Shown piece by piece: positions 1-9,884 of a stretch of 64,000 nt of DNA. Numbering within the stretch: position 1 is the first letter of the stretch; each line of letters begins with the position of its first letter. Made by a program: the position numbers and the translations under genes. The DNA is from Candidatus Nitrosopelagicus sp. (lineage in GTDB: Archaea; Thermoproteota; Nitrososphaeria; Nitrososphaerales; Nitrosopumilaceae), in contig JAOMDR010000001.1 of assembly GCA_028345575.1 (NCBI GenBank), forward strand, positions 62,001-126,000, in the 5' to 3' direction. A model generated the notes under the pieces. The model searched no databases, was not told the DNA's origin, and saw nothing but the letters and a program-made list of their open reading frames with translations.

Positions 1-39
1 CCTTTTTTTCTAATTTTTGTTCCTAGAATAGGCTATTTT

Positions 40-231
40 CTATCCAGAATTGATGAACACTTTCGAGTTTGACACTGATATCATCTCAATCATCTTAATT
101 GGAATACTTTCTCTTTCTGATGCCTCTTTCATCTCATCATGATGCATCTCGTTCAGATGCTTTAGAAACTCTTCTTCTTCGATATCGTTTTTCTTAAAAT
201 CACAAGATGGGTAAACACAATTGAAATTCAA
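40..231 (-). CDS. small C2H2-like zinc finger protein
   Basis: ORF; N-terminal C-x4-C...H-x4-H (CVYPSC...HLNEMHH). Confidence 0.6.
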   Translation of the reverse strand: MNFNCVYPSCDFKKNDIEEEEFLKHLNEMHHDEMKEASERESIPIKMIEMISVSNSKVFINSG

Positions 232-264
232 TAATTTTTTAGTAGATTATTTGTATAAAAATGA

Positions 265-690
265 CTAATATCTTCCGCGTCCACGGTCGTCTCTTGCTGG
301 TTTGTGGTCTTGGAAACAATCGTTACAATAAACTGGTTTATCTCCGCTTGGTTTGAATGGAACTTGACATTCTTTACCGCAATCTCCACATGTTGCGTCA
401 TGCATCTCTCTTGGTGGTCTGTCTCTTCCAAATCTTCCTCCACCACGGCTATTTCTACCATATCCGCCTGCTCCGCGTCCACGGTCGTCTCTACCTCTAC
501 CATATCCGCCACCGCCGCGTCCGCCAAATCGGCCTCCGCCACGGTCGTCTCTTGCTGGTTTGTGGTCTTGGAAACAATCGTTACAATAAACTGGTTTGTC
601 ATTACGAGGCTCAAATGGAACCTGGCAATCTTTACCGCAATCTCCACATGTTGCGTCGTGCATTTCTCGTGGTGGTCTATCGTAACCCAT
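265..690 (-). CDS. tandem CxxC-x17-CxxC zinc-binding protein with RGG/RG-rich linker (putative RNA-binding)
   Basis: Two near-identical domains MHDATCGDCGK..C.VPF.P..DKPVYCNDCFQDHKPARDDRG flank GRGGGGYGRGRDDRGRGAGGYGR. Confidence 0.8.
   Translation of the reverse strand: MGYDRPPREMHDATCGDCGKDCQVPFEPRNDKPVYCNDCFQDHKPARDDRGGGRFGGRGGGGYGRGRDDRGRGAGGYGRNSRGGGRFGRDRPPREMHDATCGDCGKECQVPFKPSGDKPVYCNDCFQDHKPARDDRGRGRY
283..683. repeat. intragenic direct duplication (~140 bp copies at about 283-425 and 541-683)
   Basis: acggtcgtctcttgctggtttgtggtcttggaaacaatcgttacaataaactggttt occurs at 283 and 541. Confidence 0.8.
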
Positions 691-767
691 AATCTTTCTG
701 AACTTCCACTACATTTCCCCTAATTATACTAAGGGATCAAATTTCAAATTAGACTTAAACATACAAA

Positions 768-1076
768 ATGCCTTCATTTGACATGCGATTTTTTGGTAAA
801 TCAAAAGAGGAGAAAATGGCTGAGGCACAGGCAAAGCAGGCGCTAAAAAATGGCAAGTCTCTAAAACAGGTTCTTACCGCTCTAAAAGAAAATCGTGACC
901 AGATTGAGAAAAGTACAGGCAGAAGACCTGACATCGATGATACAACAAAACTCTTCATGCAAAAAGTACTCAATGTCTGGATATCTGAAGGTCGAGATAT
1001 TGATGATGAAAAGTTCTGGGACGCAGTTGATTACAATAAACAGTTTGATTATCCGGTTGAATACTATGAAAGATAA
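768..1076 (+). CDS. conserved hypothetical protein
   Basis: ORF, charged helical protein. Confidence 0.6.
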   Translation: MPSFDMRFFGKSKEEKMAEAQAKQALKNGKSLKQVLTALKENRDQIEKSTGRRPDIDDTTKLFMQKVLNVWISEGRDIDDEKFWDAVDYNKQFDYPVEYYER

Positions 1077-1088
1077 TTTTCTAGAAAA

Positions 1089-1250
1089 TTAACAGTTTGG
1101 ACAACTAGGACCCGTGTCCTTTTTGGCCTTACCATGAGCCTTTACCATATGTCTCATCAATCTATCTGTGGCAGCAAAATTCATTCCACAAATTCGGCAT
1201 AATGTACCTGTTATGACTACTTCTTTTCCTTTATTTCCAAATAGACCCAT
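1089..1250 (-). CDS. 53-aa C2H2-type small protein (MGLFGNKGKEVVITGTLCRICGMNFAATDRLMRHMVKAHGKAKKDTGPSCPNC), not in the ORF track
   Basis: Read by hand on minus strand; CxxC...H-x4-H plus C-terminal CPNC. Confidence 0.65.
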   Translation of the reverse strand: MGLFGNKGKEVVITGTLCRICGMNFAATDRLMRHMVKAHGKAKKDTGPSCPNC

Positions 1251-1312
1251 GATGCAATTCTAAAAAAATTGATTAAAAAATGTTTTTTTGAAAACAAAAA
1301 GAGAGAGTGGGT

Positions 1313-1672
1313 CTATGGTTCCACTACTGCTAGCTTTTCATAGATTCTGTCGTAGTATCCATTTTTGTCGCTAGCTGGTGCGTAAAATTCTGCGGAAATT
1401 ACATCACCAACGCTTGCTGAACAATCACTTACTACGACTGAGTTACCCATCTGGGATTCACCAACACATCCGTAGTCGGTCACTGCAATCACAGTAATTT
1501 GTTCTGCGTATTCTGTTGGCATCCAGTTCCACGGAGCAAGCAATAGTGTTAGGATTACGGCTATTCCTGCTACAGCCAAGCCTACCATTGCTATCCGCGA
1601 TATACTTTCGCTTCTGAGTGATGTTTGTTGCATTTTCCTCACTGTACTTACGCGCTCAGAACATATAACCAA
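1313..1672 (-). CDS. single-TM hypothetical protein
   Basis: ORF with hydrophobic segment MVGLAVAGIAVILTLLLAPW. Confidence 0.5.
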   Translation of the reverse strand: MVICSERVSTVRKMQQTSLRSESISRIAMVGLAVAGIAVILTLLLAPWNWMPTEYAEQITVIAVTDYGCVGESQMGNSVVVSDCSASVGDVISAEFYAPASDKNGYYDRIYEKLAVVEP

Positions 1673-1699
1673 GTGCTAAAAATAACAACTAGTGGTAAT

Positions 1700-2347
1700 T
1701 TAATTAACTAATGCCATTGCTCTGACAGGTGAGCCTGTCGCATTTTTGAGTTTTAACGGTGCTACAATTAGATGAAATTTTTCTGAATGAATTTTATCAA
1801 GATTTGTTAAATTCTCTACAATCAAGATGTCACTTTTTGCTAAAACACGATGAACAGAAAACTTTTCATCTTTTCCTAAATCAATACTAGGTGAATCAAT
1901 CCCAACTAGATTGATTTTTTTTGATACTAGGTATTTTGCAGCAGATACTGCTAATCCTGGATTTTTCATAAAATATGATTTCTTGTTTAGATTTTTCTGC
2001 CAGCCTGTTTGAAATATGACAGTTGAACCATCATCTATCTTTCCATATTTTTTCTCAAATTTTTGTATGTCGGATTTTGTAATTGCTTGATCTGAACCTT
2101 TTTTGATTGTTATCAAAATGGCTTCTGTGACTAATCTTCTAGTCACGATCTGATCAATTTTCTGGCCTTTTTTGACAAAGTGATAGGGTGCATCAATATG
2201 AGTTCCTGTATGAGTGCTGAGAAATAGCAATTCAAGATTATATCCATCTTTTTCTATACTCTCCCAATTTATGAAACTGGGTTGGGGCGAGCCAGGAAAT
2301 GTTGGAATATTTTCTGAAATTGTTAGTGTTAAATCAATTACTTTCAT
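1700..2347 (-). CDS. cyclase family protein (kynurenine formamidase-like)
   Basis: IDLTLTISENIPTFPGSP...HTGTHIDAPYHF motif of the cyclase family. Confidence 0.85.
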   Translation of the reverse strand: MKVIDLTLTISENIPTFPGSPQPSFINWESIEKDGYNLELLFLSTHTGTHIDAPYHFVKKGQKIDQIVTRRLVTEAILITIKKGSDQAITKSDIQKFEKKYGKIDDGSTVIFQTGWQKNLNKKSYFMKNPGLAVSAAKYLVSKKINLVGIDSPSIDLGKDEKFSVHRVLAKSDILIVENLTNLDKIHSEKFHLIVAPLKLKNATGSPVRAMALVN

Positions 2348-2393
2348 ATCATTGGTACATCTATGAAAAGTTAAATATTGTATTTGAGGCTTT

Positions 2394-2660
2394 TTGGTAT
2401 TGCCTATTTCTTATGTATTGATTAACTCAAATCTAGGAACAGATGTTCAAATCATTAAAGAAGTTAAAGAATTGTTAGCAGACCAAAATGATGTTAAACT
2501 CGAAATTCAAGGTGTATATGGCGTTTATGACATAATCGTCAAACTATCCTCTGCTAATAGTGAAAAATTGAAATCAATTGTAACAAATGATATTAGAAAA
2601 ATTGAAAATGTTCAATCTACTTTAACAATGCTAGTAATTGAAAAACAAGAAAAATCATAA
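2394..2660 (+). CDS. Lrp/AsnC ligand-binding (RAM) domain protein
   Basis: Stand-alone RAM-like sequence VQIIKEVKELL..EIQGVYGVYDIIVKL. Confidence 0.75.
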   Translation: MVLPISYVLINSNLGTDVQIIKEVKELLADQNDVKLEIQGVYGVYDIIVKLSSANSEKLKSIVTNDIRKIENVQSTLTMLVIEKQEKS

Positions 2661-3800
2661 TTTCTTTAATTCTTCTACTAGGCTCAAAATCTCATCTTTT
2701 GTATTGTATATGTGAGGAGAAATTCTCAAAACCGGTTTTTCATAGATTTCTCTTTTTGCAATGATTATTCCTTTTTCAGCCATTGCTGATACAATTTTTT
2801 CAGAATCCTGTTTTTCAATCTCAAACGAAACTATGCTTGTTCGTTCAGATTCATTTTCTGGGCAAAAAACTTTTGATTCAGAAATTTTCCCAATTTCATC
2901 TATGAACAAATTTGATAAACTTATGATGTGATTTCTAATATTGTTCCATCCTAAATTTTGTAAAAATGTAACTGAGGATTCCATTCCTGCTAATCCTACA
3001 TAATTTCTAAATCCAGCCTGAAATCTATCAGGTAATTCTTTGTATGTTAATTCACCATTTTCATTCGTTTCTGCAGTTTCTCCTCCAATGTTGGATGGTT
3101 CTAGCAGATCACTTGATTCTCGTTTACAGTAGAAAACTCCTGTACCCATTGGGCCACACAGCCATTTCGAACCATTAAACGACATAAAATCGCATCCCGT
3201 ATCTGCAAAATCAAATTCACCAATACATCCTACAGTTTGAGCTGTATCCAAAAAGTATGGTATATTCTCTTTTTGCAATTCATTTCCAATTTCTTTTACT
3301 GGCAAAATTAAACCTGAATTGTATAAGCCGTGACTTAATGCCACTAATTTGGTTTTTTCATCTAATACTTTCTTCAAATCTGAATATTCAAACCCACCAT
3401 TTTCATCAACTGGCAAACTTCTTACATCAATCTTCTTCTGAAGTTTTAACCATGGAAAATAATTTGCATGGTGTTCATGTTCTCCTCCTCTAATTATGAT
3501 ATTGGAATCATTTTCAAACTTCATTCCATTGGCTACAATGTTTATTCCATCAGTTACACTTTGTGTAATTATGATTTCATCAGGATTGCACTTTACCACT
3601 TTTGCAATAGATTTTCGTGTCTTTTCCCATAACTCTTTTATGAAAATCTCGGATTCTGGAGAATCTGGTCCCATTTCTGAATAATCTATGAGAAATTGTT
3701 TCATTGCTTCTATGCTGACTTTAGGCATTACTGAAACAGATGCATTATTCAGATAGATCTTATCGGTTTGAAATTCTTTAGAAATTAAATCAAAATTCAT
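2655..3800 (-). CDS. class V aminotransferase (cysteine desulfurase-like)
   Basis: IYLNNASVS..., SHGLYNSG, DTAQTVG..DF..FNGSKWLCGPMGTG PLP-lysine region. Confidence 0.85.
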   Translation of the reverse strand: MNFDLISKEFQTDKIYLNNASVSVMPKVSIEAMKQFLIDYSEMGPDSPESEIFIKELWEKTRKSIAKVVKCNPDEIIITQSVTDGINIVANGMKFENDSNIIIRGGEHEHHANYFPWLKLQKKIDVRSLPVDENGGFEYSDLKKVLDEKTKLVALSHGLYNSGLILPVKEIGNELQKENIPYFLDTAQTVGCIGEFDFADTGCDFMSFNGSKWLCGPMGTGVFYCKRESSDLLEPSNIGGETAETNENGELTYKELPDRFQAGFRNYVGLAGMESSVTFLQNLGWNNIRNHIISLSNLFIDEIGKISESKVFCPENESERTSIVSFEIEKQDSEKIVSAMAEKGIIIAKREIYEKPVLRISPHIYNTKDEILSLVEELKKL

Positions 3801-3828
3801 TATATATCCGATTCAAAAATCATTACTG

Positions 3829-4377
3829 TTGGATAAAAACCATACAACATTTGAAAATTTTCAATTATTAGAAGAACGCCTAATCTCATCTAGCTCATAC
3901 TTGTTTTTTTATGAAAATGCATTTTCTAAAATTAAACTAATTCGAGAAATCATATCAAATCAACCTCTTCCAGTTCTATATGTTGATCTTGATTTTCTTT
4001 TTTCTGGATATATCAAATCAAATCTTCTTGAAATCTCTAATCTTACATTATTTTCCACATTAGAATCAAAAATAAATGAAATTCTTCCTAAAATTTTTAA
4101 AAAACTTGCATTAGAACCTCATCTGGTAATTTTTGATTCAATAAATGGATTATACAACACACTTTCTAACGATGCAGATTCTGGAAGGCTTGTAAATTCA
4201 ATTTTGATGTTACTTGTGAGAAACGTTTCATTTTCAAATTCAATTTTGATCATTTCGGCATTGGCTGGAAAAAAAGAAGATGATTGGATTCTTCCAAATG
4301 GTCGTCAGATTCTTGAAAATCAAGAAATAAAAAAATTTACAATTTCTGATCGATCCAAAATAATATTTGAAAAATAA
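3829..4377 (+). CDS. RecA/KaiC-fold-like protein apparently lacking a Walker A motif
   Basis: VLYVDLDFLFSGY... HLVIFDSINGLYN resembles RecA-like beta strands; no GxxGxGKT. Confidence 0.4.
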   Translation: MDKNHTTFENFQLLEERLISSSSYLFFYENAFSKIKLIREIISNQPLPVLYVDLDFLFSGYIKSNLLEISNLTLFSTLESKINEILPKIFKKLALEPHLVIFDSINGLYNTLSNDADSGRLVNSILMLLVRNVSFSNSILIISALAGKKEDDWILPNGRQILENQEIKKFTISDRSKIIFEK

Positions 4378-4469
4378 TTTTTTCAAACAGTGTTATAAAA
4401 AATCCAAACGGCGTTATAATTCGCATTTTTGAGGTAAGTTATATTAAGATCAATTTAGCATAATTTTTC

Positions 4470-4769
4470 ATGCCAGTAGCAATACTTCCAGACATTGGAG
4501 AGCAAATGTGCATTGGATGCGCTTTATGTGTTGAAATTTGTACCTCTTTAGGACCTGATGTATTAAGAGTAAAACCAGTCGAAGGCTGGAAAAGAGGAAA
4601 AGCATTTGTCTTTTATCCTGAAAGATGTATCACCGACGGTGCATGTATCGGAGTTTGCCCAACAAAAGCAATCTTTTGGATGAGACCAATGGACTTTACA
4701 GTAGGACAACCTGTCCCACTATACAGAAACTCTGTCTTCGTCAAAGGTTGGACTGAATTAGTAGATTAA
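4470..4769 (+). CDS. 4Fe-4S ferredoxin
   Basis: CIGCALCVEIC...CITDGACIGVCP. Confidence 0.85.
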   Translation: MPVAILPDIGEQMCIGCALCVEICTSLGPDVLRVKPVEGWKRGKAFVFYPERCITDGACIGVCPTKAIFWMRPMDFTVGQPVPLYRNSVFVKGWTELVD

Positions 4770-4832
4770 GTCCAACAAAAATTTCTTTTTATTATCTTTT
4801 ATCTTATATTATGATCTCATATTGCATATATT

Positions 4833-5327
4833 ATGACCAAAATTGGAGATGCTAAACGTAAATTACATGGAAAACTTACTGGACGACCAGATAATTTTTC
4901 CTGGTTAATTGATGGTAAACTTGCAGGAAGTGCAATTCCTACATCAAAAAAAGAAATTGAATGGATGCAAGAAGAAGGCGTTAAAACAATTGTAACAATT
5001 AGAGAAGAACCATTAGATGAAAATTGGGTAAATGAGATGAATTATCTACATGTCTTATCTGATGATATGGGTGTTCCAAGTTTTGATGATCTAAAAAATT
5101 CAGTAGATTATGTTCATCAAAAAATTGAAAATAAAGAACCCGTAATGGTTCACTGTTTAGCAGGTTTGGGGCGTACCGGAACAATTCTTGCTTGTTATTT
5201 AATAAAATATGAAAAAATGTCAGCTGAAGATGCCATTCAACACGTTAGAGAACAAAGACATGGTTCAATTCAGTCATTTGTACAAGAAGAAATGATTTTT
5301 CAGTATGCAAAAACTCTAAATGATTAA
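4833..5327 (+). CDS. dual-specificity protein phosphatase family protein
   Basis: VHCLAGLGRTGT = HCxxGxxR(S/T). Confidence 0.9.
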   Translation: MTKIGDAKRKLHGKLTGRPDNFSWLIDGKLAGSAIPTSKKEIEWMQEEGVKTIVTIREEPLDENWVNEMNYLHVLSDDMGVPSFDDLKNSVDYVHQKIENKEPVMVHCLAGLGRTGTILACYLIKYEKMSAEDAIQHVREQRHGSIQSFVQEEMIFQYAKTLND

Positions 5328-5328
5328 T

Positions 5329-5481
5329 TTACTCTGGAATTGATTCAGAAACTAATTTTCCATCAACAACTTTAATTTTTAATCGTATATCATCTTTGAA
5401 AACCAAAGTCAAACCGCCTTCTGGATCCGGATCTTGGACTTCAATGATATCTTGCATTCTTATTCCGTCAAATTTTGCCAT
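5329..5481 (-). CDS. 50-aa conserved small protein, paralogue 1
   Basis: Hand translation MAKFDGIRMQDIIEVQDPDPEGGLTLVFKDDIRLKIKVVDGKLVSESIPE. Confidence 0.75.
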   Translation of the reverse strand: MAKFDGIRMQDIIEVQDPDPEGGLTLVFKDDIRLKIKVVDGKLVSESIPE

Positions 5482-5487
5482 TTCAAA

Positions 5488-5640
5488 CTACTCCGGGATT
5501 GAGACAGTATCAATTTTACCGTCTACTACTTTAATGAACATGAATCTATTATCTTTAAGAATTATTGTAATTCCTCCTTCTTTGTCTGGTTCTTCAACTT
5601 CTAAAACTGGTTGTCCTAATAATCCGTCATATTTTGCCAT
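5488..5640 (-). CDS. 50-aa conserved small protein, paralogue 2
   Basis: Hand translation MAKYDGLLGQPVLEVEEPDKEGGITIILKDNRFMFIKVVDGKIDTVSIPE; tandem paralogue of 5329-5481. Confidence 0.75.
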   Translation of the reverse strand: MAKYDGLLGQPVLEVEEPDKEGGITIILKDNRFMFIKVVDGKIDTVSIPE

Positions 5641-5659
5641 ACAATAACACCAAATTCAA

Positions 5660-6205
5660 CTAATTAATACTTATTTCAATCTCATTAGATTGGTTCTTGG
5701 CATCTCCTTTTTTGATGTAAGGATGTGTTTCCCATGAAGCAAATGCTTCTGCAGAAATTTTATGATTACCAGTTCCTAACTCTGATGCGTTAAATGTGAA
5801 TTTTTCCTCAAAATCAAAAAACTCCTTTTGTACATCCTCTTCAGTCAATGCAATAAATGGCTCAAAATTCTTTGCTACTTGAACCCATATTCTTCTGTCT
5901 TTCATTGGGTTTACCAACTTTGGATTTCTAGTCCAAAAAATTGATGCCTTTCTGTACGTGTCTACAGGCTTGCCCAATTCGTGTTTTCGAATTCCGCCTT
6001 TTGCCAATTTTATACCATACTTTAGTTTGATAGTATTATCATTTTCATCATATGCTTGTGTCCAATTTTTTTCATTAAATGCATCTCTTAATCCCCCTGT
6101 TAGTGAAAATCTTGCAGTAATGGTAATTTTCTCATCACTTGCAAATTCATCTTTTTCTTTACCAAGACTTATTGCTGAAATCTGAGTTTCGGACATAATT
6201 GACAT
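5660..6205 (-). CDS. hypothetical protein
   Basis: ORF. Confidence 0.55.
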   Translation of the reverse strand: MSIMSETQISAISLGKEKDEFASDEKITITARFSLTGGLRDAFNEKNWTQAYDENDNTIKLKYGIKLAKGGIRKHELGKPVDTYRKASIFWTRNPKLVNPMKDRRIWVQVAKNFEPFIALTEEDVQKEFFDFEEKFTFNASELGTGNHKISAEAFASWETHPYIKKGDAKNQSNEIEISIN

Positions 6206-6513
6206 TGATTTATATCCACAATAAGTTCTTTTTTGATCAATTGAACATACAAGTAATTAATTCAGATACAAAGGAAGCCAGCTTGGCAATCAAAGATGCT
6301 GATATCGGTGCTCTCTATATTATTCAACACGAACTACTAAAAGACAAAAATACAGATTTTGCAGGTGTTATAATTAAACATCCATTAACCAATGAAATAT
6401 GGATGAGAGTTAACTCAAAATCAAAACCAATTAACCAAATCTCTGCAGCTGCAGATACTGCCATTGCTGAAGTTGCAAATTTACAGAAACTCATCAATTC
6501 AAAAATAAAGTGA
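6199..6513 (+). CDS. rpoL: DNA-directed RNA polymerase subunit L (Rpo11)
   Basis: ALYIIQHELLKDKNTDFAGVIIKHPLTNEIWMRV matches RpoL signature; next to TFS and PCNA. Confidence 0.8.
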   Translation: MTLIYIHNKFFFDQLNIQVINSDTKEASLAIKDADIGALYIIQHELLKDKNTDFAGVIIKHPLTNEIWMRVNSKSKPINQISAAADTAIAEVANLQKLINSKIK

Positions 6514-6522
6514 TTTTCACAG

Positions 6523-6846
6523 ATGAAATTCTGTCCTACCTGTGATGTCAGGCTCAAAAAAGACTCCAATACTTTAGTCCTGACATGTCCAAAATGTAAT
6601 TATACTGAAGGTGGCTCAAAAACAGAAAAACAATCTGCATCACAAGAAACAGAATCTGATTTTCTTGTATTAGAAGAAAATGAAGGAAAAGATGTTTTAC
6701 CAACAATGGAAATTGATTGTGAAAATAAAGAATGTGATAATAGAGAGGCTGTGTGGTGGATGCTTCAAACAAGAAGTGCTGATGAGCCAACAACACAATT
6801 CTTTAGGTGTACAAAATGTAAACACACTTGGCGAAATTACGCATAA
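6523..6846 (+). CDS. transcription factor S (TFIIS-like)
   Basis: CPTCDVRLK..CPKC... C-terminal RSADEPTTQFFRCTKCKHTWRNYA. Confidence 0.9.
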   Translation: MKFCPTCDVRLKKDSNTLVLTCPKCNYTEGGSKTEKQSASQETESDFLVLEENEGKDVLPTMEIDCENKECDNREAVWWMLQTRSADEPTTQFFRCTKCKHTWRNYA

Positions 6847-6880
6847 GGTTTAACTTTAGCATTCATGACAAAATAGTGAT

Positions 6881-7627
6881 TTGGTTTTTTCAGCTAAGAC
6901 AAATGGAGCAGAAGAATGGAAGGCAATCATTTCTGCAATTTCTACACTTGTAGAAGAGGCAACATTTGAAGCAACCGTAGAGGGAATATCCTTTAGAGGA
7001 ATGGATCCTTCTCATGTAGCATTAATTGATATTAATTGGCCAAACTCTGCATTTGAAAAGTACAATTGTGATAGTGACATAAAATTTGGAGTTCGTATTG
7101 ATGAATTTTCAAAACTAATTAAAAGATCTGATAAAAGCAATTCAATTGAAATTAACATATCTGATGATAATATGCTTCTAGTTACTATAGGTAAAAATAA
7201 AAAATACAAAATGCGATTAATTGAAAGTTCAGCATCTGATACACCACTTCCAAAAATCCCATATGATACAAAAATATCACTAACATCTTCCGCATTAGAT
7301 AAAATTCTTGGAGACGTTCAAGTGGTTTCTGATTATCTAACCATTGCCTCTAGTGAATCATCTACTACATTTTCTGGAAAGGGCGACTCTGGCGAAGTTG
7401 ATATCTCATTAGAAAATAGTCAAGATGAAATTCAGGAATTATCCGTAAAACAAGAAAGTATTGGAACATACAGCCTAGAATATCTAAATCCTATAATCAA
7501 GGCTGTTGGTAGTAGTGTTGATATTGTTACATGTGAATATTCTACGGCAAAACCTCTAAGAGTTGAATTCAAGGTTTCAAATTTAGGTCAAATTCATTTC
7601 TATTTAGCTCCTCGTGTTGAGAGTTAG
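6881..7627 (+). CDS. pcn: DNA polymerase sliding clamp (PCNA)
   Basis: GISFRGMDPSHVALIDINWP and C-terminal LRVEFKVSNLGQIHFYLAPRVES. Confidence 0.95.
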   Translation: MVFSAKTNGAEEWKAIISAISTLVEEATFEATVEGISFRGMDPSHVALIDINWPNSAFEKYNCDSDIKFGVRIDEFSKLIKRSDKSNSIEINISDDNMLLVTIGKNKKYKMRLIESSASDTPLPKIPYDTKISLTSSALDKILGDVQVVSDYLTIASSESSTTFSGKGDSGEVDISLENSQDEIQELSVKQESIGTYSLEYLNPIIKAVGSSVDIVTCEYSTAKPLRVEFKVSNLGQIHFYLAPRVES

Positions 7628-7660
7628 AATTTTAAGACCAATTGTTCAGGTAAAACAGAT

Positions 7661-9061
7661 TTGAAATTAGTAGTAAAATTCGGTGGAACATCATTGGCAA
7701 CTGTCAAGGATATCAAAAACGTAGCAAAAACTGTAGATAAAATAGCAAAAAAGAACAAAACTGTAGTTGTATGTTCTGCAGTAGATGGCGTCACTGATGA
7801 ATTAATTCACATATCATCGTTAATAGAAAAAGGAAATAAAAAAGATGCAAACAGAATGCTTGCAAAAATATCTCAAAAACATAAACAATTCGCTACACAT
7901 TTAGTTGTAAATCCTAAAATTCTAAAATCACTTTCAAACAAACTGAATTCTGATTTATCTGAATTAGAAGAATTAGTTCATGGATTAATTTTACTGGGAG
8001 AAGTGACACCACGTTCATATGATTATTTGATCTCTTTTGGTGAAAGATTATCGATTGATCTGGTATCTTTTTCGTTACAAGAATTAAAAAATAAATCTAT
8101 ACCATTGAGTGGTAAAGAGGCAGGAATAGTTACCGATTCTAATTTTGGTGATTCACGACCTCTTATGGATACTACAAGAATCCGTCTTTCAAAAATAATT
8201 AATGAACATTTAACAAAAAATACTATACCTGTTGTAGCTGGATTTGCAGGTGCAGATCAATATGATCATACCACCACTTTTGGTCGTGGAGGCTCTGACT
8301 ATACTGCAACAATAATTGCATCATGTATCGACGCAAACGAAATCTGGCTAATGAGTGATGTTGAAGGAATGATGACTGCAGATCCAAAGTTAATAAAGAA
8401 TGCAAAACTTCTCAAACAAGTTTCATATTCTGAAGCAATTGAGATGGCTAGATTTGGTGCAAAACAGATCCATCCAAGAACATTCGAACCATTATTATCT
8501 AAAAAAATTCCAATGCGGATTAGAAGTAGTTTTGATGTAAATAATCAGGGAACTCTCGTCACATTACCTCATTCTAAATCTCAAGATTCTGTAAAATGTG
8601 TATCTGCAATTAGAAAAGTAGGATTACTTGATTTAACCGGTGGGATATTATTTGCAGGACCTGGTGCTGCTGCAAAAATCTTCTCAGTTCTTGCAAAAAA
8701 CGACATTAATGCAATGATGGTATCATCAAATCCATCTGAATCAAGCATAACAATTGTTGTAAGAAAAGAGGATCTTCCAAAAGCAGAAAATGTATTAGAA
8801 ATTAATCTACTTGGGACAACTCTTAAAAAAATTGAAACAATTCCAAATGTTGCGATAATTGCAGTAATTGGTTCTGGAATGAGAGGTAAAGTTGGAATAG
8901 CATCTAGAGTGTTTTTAGCAGCACAAAAATCAAACTCAAATGTTATGATGATTGCACAAGGATCATCTGAGTTAAATTTAGCATTTGTTGTAAAAGATAA
9001 TGACTGTAAGGCAGTAGTTCAATCACTACATAATGAGTTCAAATTGAACACCATAAAGTAA
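7661..9061 (+). CDS. aspartate kinase
   Basis: KFGGTSLATV, GRGGSDYTAT, C-terminal ACT-type region. Confidence 0.95.
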   Translation: MKLVVKFGGTSLATVKDIKNVAKTVDKIAKKNKTVVVCSAVDGVTDELIHISSLIEKGNKKDANRMLAKISQKHKQFATHLVVNPKILKSLSNKLNSDLSELEELVHGLILLGEVTPRSYDYLISFGERLSIDLVSFSLQELKNKSIPLSGKEAGIVTDSNFGDSRPLMDTTRIRLSKIINEHLTKNTIPVVAGFAGADQYDHTTTFGRGGSDYTATIIASCIDANEIWLMSDVEGMMTADPKLIKNAKLLKQVSYSEAIEMARFGAKQIHPRTFEPLLSKKIPMRIRSSFDVNNQGTLVTLPHSKSQDSVKCVSAIRKVGLLDLTGGILFAGPGAAAKIFSVLAKNDINAMMVSSNPSESSITIVVRKEDLPKAENVLEINLLGTTLKKIETIPNVAIIAVIGSGMRGKVGIASRVFLAAQKSNSNVMMIAQGSSELNLAFVVKDNDCKAVVQSLHNEFKLNTIK

Positions 9062-9098
9062 GATAAGGGATAAATTATTCAAACAATCTTCATTTTCC

Positions 9099-9884
9099 AT
9101 GGAAGGTAAACTGTACATTGTTGGAGTTGGTCCAGGTAATAACGATCATATGACATTTCGAGCAAAACAGGTTATTGAAGAAAGTGATACTATAGTTGGT
9201 TACACAACTTATGTCGATTTAGTTCAAGATTTGATTCAAGGAAAAGAAATTCATAGTTATGCAATGACTCAAGAAGTAGAACGTGCACATCAATGTATTG
9301 ATTTAGCTAAAGAAGGAAAAATTGTATCACTTGTTTCAAGTGGTGATCCTGGAATTTATGGAATGGCTGGATTGATTTTTGAGGTACTTGCAGAATCTGG
9401 CTGGGATCCAAAAAGTGGTTTACATGTTGAATTAATTCCTGGAGTCTCTGCACTGAACTCTTGTGCAAGTATTATTGGTTCCCCATTAATGACAGACTTT
9501 GCGGTTTGTAGTATGAGTGATCTGATGGTCCCATGGGAAATTATAGTAAAAAGAGTAGAGGCTGCTGCACAAGGAGACTTTGTTTTAGTAATTTACAATC
9601 CTGCAAGTAAGAAAAGAATTCATCAGTTGCAAGATACTCGAAAGATATTACTAAAACATAGAAAACCAACAACACCTGTTGCAATAATTAAAGGAGCATA
9701 CAGAGAATCTGAAACTGTAATTATGACTGATTTAGAACACATGGAAAATTATGAAGAGCAATTAGGAATGACTAGTACTGTGATTGTTGGTAATTCTTCA
9801 ACATACAACTTTAAGGATTTAATGATTAACCCACGTGGTTACAAATCAAAGTATAATCTTGAAGAACCAGAAATTAAAAACTAG
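9099..9884 (+). CDS. cobJ: precorrin-3B C17-methyltransferase
   Basis: LYIVGVGPGNNDHMT.. SGDPGIYGMAG.. VYNPASKKR. Confidence 0.9.
   Translation: MEGKLYIVGVGPGNNDHMTFRAKQVIEESDTIVGYTTYVDLVQDLIQGKEIHSYAMTQEVERAHQCIDLAKEGKIVSLVSSGDPGIYGMAGLIFEVLAESGWDPKSGLHVELIPGVSALNSCASIIGSPLMTDFAVCSMSDLMVPWEIIVKRVEAAAQGDFVLVIYNPASKKRIHQLQDTRKILLKHRKPTTPVAIIKGAYRESETVIMTDLEHMENYEEQLGMTSTVIVGNSSTYNFKDLMINPRGYKSKYNLEEPEIKN

Noticed and set aside
228-723. Overlapping long ORFs (228-647 -, 304-723 +, 357-692 +) opposite or out of frame with the RGG protein
   Set aside because: Low-complexity products mirror the RGG repeat; the 265-690 frame has clear CxxC domains
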